Notes under the pieces: model-generated
Database searches by the model: none
Seen by the model: the letters and a program-made list of their open reading frames with translations, nothing else
Told to the model about the DNA's origin: nothing
Source: Desulfobacterales bacterium
GTDB lineage: Bacteria; Desulfobacterota; DSM-4660; Desulfatiglandales; JALVZP01
Length of the DNA stretch: 5,453 bases
Direction of reading: 5' to 3'
Assembly (NCBI GenBank): GCA_027037575.1
Contig: JALVZP010000186.1
Coordinates: 2,910 to 8,362, forward strand
Program-made: the position numbers and the translations under genes
Shown: positions 1 through 4,613 of the stretch, piece after piece
How positions within the stretch are numbered: position 1 is the stretch's first letter
Layout of the letters: each line of letters begins with the position of its first letter

Positions 1-118
1 TGTCTATCTTTCTTAAAGGGACTTTTACCTTAGATCTATCTATAAGACGAGCCTTTCCAATAATTATTCCCGGAGATACAGGAATTCCCCTTAACTCTAT
101 CCTCTTGCCTGAACTCAT
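1..118 (-). CDS. ptsI: Phosphoenolpyruvate-protein phosphotransferase (PTS Enzyme I), N-terminal fragment
   Basis: Only the first 39 codons are in the window; the gene runs off the left edge. The visible protein starts MSSGKRIELRGIPVSPG and continues with GIIIGKARLIDR. This matches the opening strand of Enzyme I, where a G(I/T)P(A/V)SPGIxIGKA motif follows a short leader. In the family, Enzyme I takes phosphate from phosphoenolpyruvate onto a histidine and passes it to HPr in the cytoplasm. The catalytic His and the PEP-binding domain lie outside the window, so activity cannot be judged. The ATG at 118 shares one base with the ptsH stop (TAATG), and a GGAG lies 7 nt upstream inside ptsH. Directly following ptsH strongly supports the assignment. 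A PEP-utilising enzyme of another subtype remains possible because so little is visible. Confidence 0.85.
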   Translation of the reverse strand, partial: MSSGKRIELRGIPVSPGIIIGKARLIDRSKVKVPLRKID

Positions 119-387
119 TAAATTTCTCCAAATCCTTTTTCAAATAGGATGGTCAGCTCATTTATAAGCCTTTCTGCATCTTCTCCAACCGCCTTCACCT
201 CCAATTCTGTCCCTTTTGGACAAGCAAGAGTTAACAAAGAGAGAATGCTATCCCCTTCTATTTCCTGATCTCCTTTCTTAAAATAGAGCTTAGAATTATA
301 CTTCTTTGCAAGCTCTACAATCATTGCGGCACTTCTTGCATGTAGTCCCAAATCATTCTTTACCTTAAGTTTTTTTTTAACCTCCAT
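118..387 (-). CDS. ptsH: HPr family phosphocarrier protein
   Basis: The product is 89 residues, the normal length for HPr, the small cytoplasmic carrier that accepts phosphate from Enzyme I on a histidine. The active-site loop is N11-DLGLHARSAA, with the phosphorylatable His at residue 16 and the conserved Arg at 18. The usual Pro after that Arg is Ser19 here. Ser47 in GDSILSLL aligns with the regulatory Ser46 that HPr kinase/phosphorylase modifies in Gram-positive and many other bacteria, so a regulatory role is possible. The residue before it is Asp rather than the usual Lys. The start at 387 overlaps the rsmI stop by 11 nt and has no well-placed Shine-Dalgarno site; the nearest AGAGG is about 13 nt upstream, so coupling to rsmI is likely. 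Codons 4-6 form part of an A9 run. ptsI follows at once. No sugar permease is in the window, so the phosphate acceptor is unknown. Confidence 0.93.
   Translation of the reverse strand: MEVKKKLKVKNDLGLHARSAAMIVELAKKYNSKLYFKKGDQEIEGDSILSLLTLACPKGTELEVKAVGEDAERLINELTILFEKGFGEI
119..129 (-). promoter_or_regulatory. Ribosome binding site of ptsI
   Basis: GGAG (126-129) sits 7 nt before the ptsI ATG and lies within the last codons of ptsH. With the TAATG stop/start overlap it fixes the ptsI start and suggests coupled translation of the two phosphotransfer proteins. Confidence 0.6.
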
Positions 388-1222
388 AAAAATTCTTTTT
401 CCTCTCTAAGCATTTCTTATATACTTTCCTGTAAGGAATTCCTTTTTTTTCTGAAATATATTTTGCAATATCTTTTGTGCTTTTTCCCTCCTTTAGCATC
501 ATATCCAGCTCATCCGTAATATCTTCTTCAGTCTCCTCAGCCTCTTCTTTTGGCATTATTATGAGGACATATTCTCCTTTTATATTAGCAGCATCCAATT
601 CCTTTAACAACTCTTCTAAATACTCGACCTTTATTTCCTCATTTATCTTTGTAAGTTCTTTAAAAAGGAGAATTTTTCTGTTTCCAAGAATTTCTTTAGC
701 AAGATCTAAAGTCTCTAAGAGCCTGTGAGGAGATTCAAAGAGTATTATAGGAACTTTTATTTCTTTAAATTCTAAAAGTTTTTTTTTCTTTTTCCTTTTT
801 TGAGAAGATAGAAATCCCAAAAATAAAAATTCAGAATATGGAAGACCAGAAACTGAGATTGCTGCACTTATTGCAGATGCTCCAGGTATAGGAATAGTTC
901 TTATCCCTTCATCCCTTGCTCTGCTAACCAGATATGCCCCAGGATCAGATATACCAGGTGTTCCTGCATCACTTACAATTGCCACATCCTTTCCTTCTTT
1001 GAGAAACTTGATCATCTTTTTTGCCATTTTTTCTTGATTCTCTCTTCTATAGCTTATTATCCCCTTTTTTATGCCATAGTAATTTAAAAGAGACTTTGTC
1101 CTACGGATATTCTCTGCACCAATTATATCCACTTCTTTTAAGATTCTAAGAGCACGGAGGGTAATATCTTCTAAATTTCCAATGGGTGTAGAAACTACAT
1201 ATAAGAAACCTCTATTCTCCAT
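377..1222 (-). CDS. rsmI: 16S rRNA (cytidine-1402-2'-O)-methyltransferase
   Basis: The 281-residue protein is a tetrapyrrole-methylase-fold enzyme of the RsmI family (usual length about 270-290). The family 2'-O-methylates C1402 in the decoding centre of 16S rRNA using SAM. The N-terminal strand LYVVSTPIGNLEDIT (7-21), the glycine-rich SDAGTPGISDPG (84-95) and PIPGASA (111-117) are intact. The segment around ESPHRLLETL (163-172) and ELTKINEE (189-196) also fits. The C-terminal helical part (about 235-276) resembles the RsmI tail. Several positions depart from the family: the usual EDT-R-H/R-T is ENIRRT (37-42), the usual SY-HEHNE is SYRRENQ (57-63), and RELTK is KELTK. The ATG at 1222 overlaps the yraN stop by 11 nt and has no clear ribosome binding site, so translation probably depends on yraN. 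Codons for Lys146-148 lie in an A9 run. Fold assignment is firm; exact substrate is inferred. Confidence 0.93.
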   Translation of the reverse strand: MENRGFLYVVSTPIGNLEDITLRALRILKEVDIIGAENIRRTKSLLNYYGIKKGIISYRRENQEKMAKKMIKFLKEGKDVAIVSDAGTPGISDPGAYLVSRARDEGIRTIPIPGASAISAAISVSGLPYSEFLFLGFLSSQKRKKKKKLLEFKEIKVPIILFESPHRLLETLDLAKEILGNRKILLFKELTKINEEIKVEYLEELLKELDAANIKGEYVLIIMPKEEAEETEEDITDELDMMLKEGKSTKDIAKYISEKKGIPYRKVYKKCLERKKNFYGG

Positions 1223-1574
1223 AGGAAAAAGCGTTTTTTATTACTTCAAATTCCAATTTCTTTTTATCTATACATATTGCTATTACGTCAAATCTCACTT
1301 TTTTGTTAAAAATGCGATTCTTTTTTAAGTAGTAAGATGCAAGAAGAAAAAGTTTTCTCATCTTTCTTTTATCAATTGCCTCTTTTGCATATGCTATGGA
1401 ATGCTTCCTTGTCTTTACCTCAATAAACACAAGAGTGTCTTTATCCAAAGCAATCAGATCTATTTCACCTATCCTGGATCTATAATTTCTCTCTAAGACC
1501 TCATATCCCATTTTTTTTGCTATCTTATAAGCAAAATCTTCTCCTTTTTTCCCAAAATCTATCTTATTTCTCAA
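1212..1574 (-). CDS. yraN: YraN/UPF0102 family nuclease-fold protein
   Basis: The protein has 120 residues, the usual size of UPF0102. This family has a restriction-endonuclease-like fold and no settled biological role. The N-terminal helix (GKKGEDFAYKIAKKMGYEVL, 8-27) and NYRSR (30-34) lead into GEIDLIA (36-42) and FIEVKTR (50-56). Glu37, Asp39, Glu52 and Lys54 form a PD-(D/E)XK-like acidic/lysine set. RFDVIAI (94-100) is also typical. The start is TTG at 1574: it is preceded by AAAGGTG at 6 nt, the next in-frame ATG is at residue 22 inside the conserved region, and the N-terminus matches the family. The start overlaps the rnhB stop by 11 nt. Location beside rnhB is common for this family and hints at nucleic-acid processing. 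A nuclease activity is inference only. Confidence 0.92.
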   Translation of the reverse strand: MRNKIDFGKKGEDFAYKIAKKMGYEVLERNYRSRIGEIDLIALDKDTLVFIEVKTRKHSIAYAKEAIDKRKMRKLFLLASYYLKKNRIFNKKVRFDVIAICIDKKKLEFEVIKNAFSYGE

Positions 1575-2124
1575 TTTTTACACCTTTAAAGGAGAGACGA
1601 TGAAATGGAGAAGGGCCATATTTTTTCAACATCTCTTTATGTGTTTTTGTTGGATAGCCTTTGTTCTCAGCAAGATTATAAAATGGATATTTCTTGTGAT
1701 ATGCAAACATAATTCTATCTCTATATACCTTTGCCACAATAGATGCTGCAGATATAAGCTTGTTTAATTTATCTCCTTTTTTTATACATCTTTGTGGAAT
1801 AGGAATAGGAATCTCATGAATCCCATCTACAAGGACAAGATCAGGCCTTATAAAAAGACCTTCGACTGCCCTTTTCATTGCCTCTAAGGAGGCAATATGG
1901 ATATTATATTTATCTATAAATCTATGTGATACAACACCTACAGAAATAGAGATGGCATGTTCACATATATATTTAAATACCTTTTCTCTCCTTTCAAAGG
2001 ATAGAGCTTTAGAATCTTTAATATCTTCATGCTCTAAAAAGGATTCATCCATAATAACTGCACCTGCAACAACAGGTCCAAATAATGAACCTCTTCCTGC
2101 TTCATCCACTCCTGCAATTATCAT
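1564..2124 (-). CDS. rnhB: Ribonuclease HII
   Basis: The 186-residue protein is a compact RNase HII (family about 180-260 residues). The enzyme cuts the RNA strand of RNA:DNA hybrids and nicks 5' of single ribonucleotides embedded in DNA, using two metal ions. The signature AGVDEAGRG (4-12) holds the first two carboxylates, Asp7 and Glu8, and the GRG loop that reads the ribonucleotide. Asp100 in LVDG and Asp118 in KKGDKLNKLISAASIVAK supply the other two acidic residues, aligning with E. coli Asp108 and Asp126. Tyr157 in KGYPTKTH matches the tyrosine that stacks on the 2'-OH-bearing sugar. It therefore looks active. SLFGPVV after GRG is a small departure from the common PLAGPVV. The ATG lies 4 nt after the rplS stop with only a weak, distant AAGGG. 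The gene overlaps yraN by 11 nt. The rplS-rnhB-yraN order is widespread. Confidence 0.97.
   Translation of the reverse strand: MIIAGVDEAGRGSLFGPVVAGAVIMDESFLEHEDIKDSKALSFERREKVFKYICEHAISISVGVVSHRFIDKYNIHIASLEAMKRAVEGLFIRPDLVLVDGIHEIPIPIPQRCIKKGDKLNKLISAASIVAKVYRDRIMFAYHKKYPFYNLAENKGYPTKTHKEMLKKYGPSPFHRLSFKGVKIEK
1575..1587 (-). promoter_or_regulatory. Ribosome binding site deciding the TTG start of yraN
   Basis: AAAGGTG (1581-1587), within the final codons of rnhB, is followed by the 6-nt spacer TAAAAA and then TTG. Its spacing supports the TTG as the true start, since no ATG or GTG gives a family-like N-terminus. Confidence 0.55.
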
Positions 2125-2128
2125 ATTT

Positions 2129-2479
2129 TTAGTATTGCCCTTTTTCTTTTATACGGGCTGCCTTTCCTCTTAGTTCTCTAAGGTAATAGAGTCGTGATCT
2201 TCTTACCTTTCCTCTTTTTACTACCTCTATCTTTTCTATATTTGGAGAATGCAAAGGAAATATCCTTTCTACTCCAATACCATAGGATACCTTTCTTACT
2301 GTAAAGGTTGCTCCAAGATTCCCTTTTCTCTTTCTTATAACGATCCCCTCAAACACCTGAATCCTTTCCTTATCACCTTCTTTTATCTTTACATGGACTC
2401 TAAGAGTATCCCCGGGTCTAAACTCTGGGATATCAGATCTCATCTGTTCCTTTTCAAGCATGTCTATTATGTTATCCAT
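2129..2479 (-). CDS. rplS: 50S ribosomal protein L19 (bL19)
   Basis: The 116-residue product has the standard bL19 length. bL19 lies at the 30S-50S interface of the large subunit. The fold is visible from FRPGDTLRVHVKIKEG (20-35) through the VFEGIVIRKRKG strand region (42-53). The strongly conserved TFTVRKVSYGIGVERIFPL (58-76), SPNIEKIEV (78-86) and the basic tail RGKVRRSRLYYLREL (89-103) follow. No key element is missing. The ATG at 2479 overlaps the end of the upstream methyltransferase gene by 8 nt and has the best ribosome binding site in the cluster, GGGAGG at 7 nt. This may let the ribosomal protein be made at a higher rate than its enzyme neighbours. rnhB begins 4 nt after its stop. 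Confidence 0.98.
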   Translation of the reverse strand: MDNIIDMLEKEQMRSDIPEFRPGDTLRVHVKIKEGDKERIQVFEGIVIRKRKGNLGATFTVRKVSYGIGVERIFPLHSPNIEKIEVVKRGKVRRSRLYYLRELRGKAARIKEKGQY

Positions 2480-3038
2480 AATTATACCTCCCTATAAGTC
2501 TATCTATTATTATCGCAGCAGCTGTCCTAACGGAAAGATGCCTATAATTGGATCTTCCATATATAGGTTCTAATATATAGTCTGACATATCTAATACACT
2601 CTTATAAAGTCCCCAAGCAGTTCCAAGTAATAAAAAGATTGGTTCCCCTTTTTTAATTAAATCCGAAGTTTCTTTATATGAAATGGTCTTCTCTTCCATC
2701 CTATTTGCATCTGTAGAGATAATTATAGGTCTTTTCCCTTCCCTTTCCTCTATCTCATCTATTGCATCTTCTAAACTGGAGGTTATTCTTACAAGGCTTA
2801 GTGCCTCTTTTCTATCTGGATTATATTTAGCACCATATCCATTTGTCCAATGATTTAATATATCCATAATAAGCCTTTGCTGCTCTTCTAATGGAGTTAT
2901 TATATAGTATGTCTTAACATCATATGTCCTTGAAAGCCTTGCTATATCATGAACATCTAATGTAGTTACTGAAGATGCTATCATTTCTCTATTTTTATTA
3001 TAAACAGGGTAATGAACAAGCCCTACATATACCCTCAT
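2472..3038 (-). CDS. SPOUT-fold RNA methyltransferase, TM1570-like (PF09936 type)
   Basis: The 188-residue protein resembles the stand-alone methyltransferase family (Methyltrn_RNA_4, PF09936) typified by Thermotoga maritima TM1570, usually encoded between trmD and rplS. It opens with VYVGLVHYPVYNK (3-15). An ASSVTTLDVHDIARLSRTY segment (21-39) follows. The C-terminal half carries the SPOUT knot elements: PIFLLLGTAWGL (133-144), ILEPIYG (155-161) and NYRHLSVRTAAAIIIDRL (164-181). In SPOUT enzymes these loops bind SAM. Length is normal for the family and nothing appears lost. The ATG at 3038 overlaps the trmD stop as ATGA, and the gene runs 8 nt into rplS, so it is embedded in the translation operon. 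There is no strong Shine-Dalgarno site, which fits reinitiation after trmD. The RNA target is not evident from sequence; a tRNA or rRNA ribose or base methylation is inference. Confidence 0.88.
   Translation of the reverse strand: MRVYVGLVHYPVYNKNREMIASSVTTLDVHDIARLSRTYDVKTYYIITPLEEQQRLIMDILNHWTNGYGAKYNPDRKEALSLVRITSSLEDAIDEIEEREGKRPIIISTDANRMEEKTISYKETSDLIKKGEPIFLLLGTAWGLYKSVLDMSDYILEPIYGRSNYRHLSVRTAAAIIIDRLIGRYNYG
2480..2492 (-). promoter_or_regulatory. Strong ribosome binding site of rplS
   Basis: GGGAGG (2487-2492) stands 7 nt before the rplS ATG and lies inside the last codons of the preceding methyltransferase gene. It is one of only two GGGAGG sites with ideal spacing here (the other precedes khpA), which suits the high demand for a ribosomal protein. 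Confidence 0.65.
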
Positions 3039-3760
3039 CTCTTTCTTAATTCTTCCAAGAATTTCCTCTCTTCCTCATTCAAATTCGCCTTTTCCAGAAG
3101 ATCAGGCCTTCTTTCTAATGTCCTCTTTATCGCTTCCCTCCTTCTCCATTTTCTAATCTCTTCATGATTTCCAGATAAAAGGACTTCAGGGACTTCTAAT
3201 CCTTCAAATACTCTTGGTCTTGTATATTGTGGATATTCCAAAAGTCCATTATTAAAAGACTCTTCTATATTTGACATTTCTCCTCCAAGGACTCCAGGAA
3301 TAAGCCTGCTAACAGCATCGATTATTACTAAAGCAGCAGGTTCTCCTCCACTTAATATATAGTCTCCTATGGAGATCTCTTTTTTAGCACAGAGTATCCT
3401 TATTCTTTCATCAATCCCTTCATATCTTCCACATATAAGGATAAGCTGGTCATAAGAGGAAAGCTCCCATGCCATATCTTGATCAAATCTCTCTCCCTGG
3501 GGAGAAAGAAGAATGACAAGGCTTTTTTCCTTTCTTTCTATAGACTTTAAAGCCCTATAGATAGGCTCTGGCTTCATTACCATTCCTTCTCCACCACCAT
3601 ATGGTCTATCATCTGTGTTCTTGTGCTTTCCAGTAGCAAAATCTCTTATATTAATCACGTTCACTTTAACAATCCCTTTTTCAATAGCCTTTCCCAATAC
3701 TCCATGCCTTAGATATGGAGAAAACATGTCTGGAAATATAGTAAGGACATCAAATCTCAT
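3035..3760 (-). CDS. trmD: tRNA (guanine-N1-)-methyltransferase TrmD
   Basis: TrmD methylates N1 of G37, next to the anticodon, and so prevents +1 frameshifting; it acts as a dimer with a trefoil-knot SAM site. The 241-residue protein opens MRFDVLTIFPDMF. It carries TDDRPYGGGEGMVM (49-62), LLSPQGERFDQ (84-94), ICGRYEGIDER (109-119), IGDYILSGGEPAALVIIDAVSR (131-152), GLLEYPQYTRP (172-182) and VLLSGNHEEIRKWRR (193-207). Arg152 aligns with catalytic Arg154 of E. coli. The position of E. coli Asp169, the proposed general base, is Glu167 here (EESF). The start at 3760 is the family start; GGAG abuts the ATG with no spacer, so coupling to rimM, which it overlaps by 11 nt, may matter. A TTG at 3805, with AAGGA about 10 nt upstream, would add 15 basic residues but is unlikely. 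Confidence 0.97.
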   Translation of the reverse strand: MRFDVLTIFPDMFSPYLRHGVLGKAIEKGIVKVNVINIRDFATGKHKNTDDRPYGGGEGMVMKPEPIYRALKSIERKEKSLVILLSPQGERFDQDMAWELSSYDQLILICGRYEGIDERIRILCAKKEISIGDYILSGGEPAALVIIDAVSRLIPGVLGGEMSNIEESFNNGLLEYPQYTRPRVFEGLEVPEVLLSGNHEEIRKWRRREAIKRTLERRPDLLEKANLNEEERKFLEELRKR

Positions 3761-4334
3761 CTCCTTTTTTTCTCTTTTTTTTATCCTTCTCTCTGGTCTC
3801 GGCAAGTTCTAATAATCCTTCCAATGGCTCAATAATCATTTTCTTTCTTTCTATATCTATCTCTTTTACTACATCCTCTATAGCAGGTATAAGATACTCT
3901 TTTTCCTCCTTCCCCACTATATATACATCATTACTTCCTGTAGAAAGTATATGTTCTATTTTTCCAATATATTCTCCAGAAACAAGATATACATCCAATC
4001 CTATAAGCTCATACCAGAAATATTCTCCTTCTTCTTTTTCCAATATAGACTTTTCTATGTATATTTTTACATTCCTGTATTCTTCTGCCTTATTCCTGTC
4101 ATTTATATCTTTCACTTTAATTAAAAAAAATTTTTTATGAGGTCTTACAGATATGAGTTCCTTTTCTTCAAGCTCTCCTTCCCTCGTATAAAAATAAAGC
4201 CTTCTCCCTTTTGAGAAGGTGGAAGGCGACTCGGAATAAGATTCTATTTTTAATTCACCTCTTATTCCATGTGGCCTTACCACCTTCCCTATGAGAAGCA
4301 AGTTTTCAGGGATAAATTTGGCTGCCCGCTTCAA
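3750..4334 (-). CDS. rimM: Ribosome maturation factor RimM
   Basis: RimM binds uS19 and helps the 3' (head) domain of 16S rRNA mature in the 30S subunit. The 194-residue frame has the two expected domains. The N-terminal RimM beta-barrel holds LLIGKVVRPHGIRGELKI (13-30) and a matching second half to about residue 95. The C-terminal PRC barrel holds FWYELIGLDVYL (106-117), GKIEHILSTGSNDVYIV (124-140) and EYLIPAIEDVV (146-156). The last 15 residues form a Lys/Arg-rich tail. The start is uncertain: an in-frame TGA lies just upstream, no ATG or GTG is available before the conserved region, and TTG at 4334 is the earliest start, 8 nt after the khpA stop. It has no visible Shine-Dalgarno site. A second TTG at 4301 would trim 11 residues. 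The early coding region contains a terminator-like hairpin. It overlaps trmD by 11 nt. Confidence 0.95.
   Translation of the reverse strand: MKRAAKFIPENLLLIGKVVRPHGIRGELKIESYSESPSTFSKGRRLYFYTREGELEEKELISVRPHKKFFLIKVKDINDRNKAEEYRNVKIYIEKSILEKEEGEYFWYELIGLDVYLVSGEYIGKIEHILSTGSNDVYIVGKEEKEYLIPAIEDVVKEIDIERKKMIIEPLEGLLELAETREKDKKKRKKGDEI
4187..4219 (-). other. Terminator-like hairpin inside rimM
   Basis: On the transcribed strand CCTTCTC (4213-4219) and GAGAAGG (4200-4206) form a perfect 7-bp inverted repeat around a 6-nt loop, AAAAGG, followed directly by CTTTATTTTTATA. This has the layout of a weak intrinsic terminator within rimM codons about 39-52. A competing 5' arm, GCCTTC (4222-4227), could pair with GAAGGC at 4199-4204. 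Function is not shown: translating ribosomes would normally hide it, and the stem has only four G-C pairs. Confidence 0.3.
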
Positions 4335-4342
4335 GGCATATA

Positions 4343-4579
4343 TTATTCAATTATTTCTAATACTGCACGCTTCCCAATCTTAGTGGAGGCAGCACTTAAT
4401 AATGTCCTTATTGCCCTTGCTGTTCTTCCCTGTTTACCAATAACCTTACCGAGATCTTCTTTCGCCACCTTAAGTTCAATAACAGAAGTCTGCTCTCCCT
4501 CTATCTCTGTTACCTGAACCTGGTCAGGTCTATCCACCAATGCTTTTGCAATGTATTCGACCAATTCTTTCATGCTCAT
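4343..4579 (-). CDS. khpA: KH-domain RNA-binding protein KhpA
   Basis: The 78-residue product is a single KH domain, the usual size and place (between rpsP and rimM) for KhpA, formerly YlqC. KhpA binds RNA and in several Firmicutes pairs with KhpB to affect cell division and growth; KhpB is not in this window. The protein begins MSMKELVEYIAKALVDRP. The KH core is KEDLGKVIGKQGRTARAIR (40-58), with the GKQG loop (48-51) that grips the RNA backbone. Start choice: the ATG at 4579 has GGGAGG exactly 7 nt upstream and gives the family N-terminus. The ATG at 4573 would trim two residues. A GTG at 4612 would add 11 residues but has no ribosome binding site. The TAA stop precedes rimM by 8 nt. A gap of 34 nt separates it from rpsP. 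Confidence 0.95.
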   Translation of the reverse strand: MSMKELVEYIAKALVDRPDQVQVTEIEGEQTSVIELKVAKEDLGKVIGKQGRTARAIRTLLSAASTKIGKRAVLEIIE

Positions 4580-4592
4580 ACCTTTACCTCCC
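4580..4592 (-). promoter_or_regulatory. Ribosome binding site deciding the khpA start
   Basis: GGGAGG (4587-4592) lies 7 nt before the ATG at 4579. It selects that ATG over the upstream GTG at 4612 in the same frame, and lies downstream of the rpsP stop, so khpA can initiate on its own. Confidence 0.65.
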
Positions 4593-4613
4593 ATTTCTAT
4601 TTTCACCTCCACA

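Noticed and set aside
433..450. AAGGAATTCCTT palindrome followed by a T-run on the plus strand
   Set aside because: No room for a hairpin loop, lies inside rsmI, and the T-run is on the wrong strand for the operon transcript.
477..728. Plus-strand open frame opposite rsmI, Ser/Ile/Phe-rich
   Set aside because: It is the mirror of a well-conserved gene, its Ser-rich composition comes from reversed Glu/Lys codons, and it resembles no family.
1952..2497. Plus-strand open frames opposite rnhB and rplS (1952-2173 and 2249-2497)
   Set aside because: Both lie antisense to strongly conserved genes, with low-complexity translations.
3492..3505. Small inverted repeat TCTCC/GGAGA in trmD
   Set aside because: Only 5 bp, no T-tract follows, and it encodes the conserved SPQGE motif, which explains the sequence.
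3761..3805. TTG-started extension of trmD
   Set aside because: Would add a basic stretch not seen before the conserved MxFDVLTIFP start; the AAGGA upstream is probably chance within rimM.
3615..3812. Plus-strand open frame opposite the trmD start
   Set aside because: Shadow of trmD; its hydrophobic appearance results from the reversed Lys/Glu-rich coding sequence, not a membrane protein.
4269..4517. Plus-strand open frame opposite khpA and the rimM start
   Set aside because: Antisense to two conserved genes, no recognisable family.
4580..4612. GTG-started extension of khpA and the tiny ATG-TGG-AGG-TGA frame at 4603-4614
   Set aside because: The internal ATG at 4579 has an ideal GGGAGG and gives the family N-terminus; the four-codon frame is likely a by-product of that GA-rich leader.
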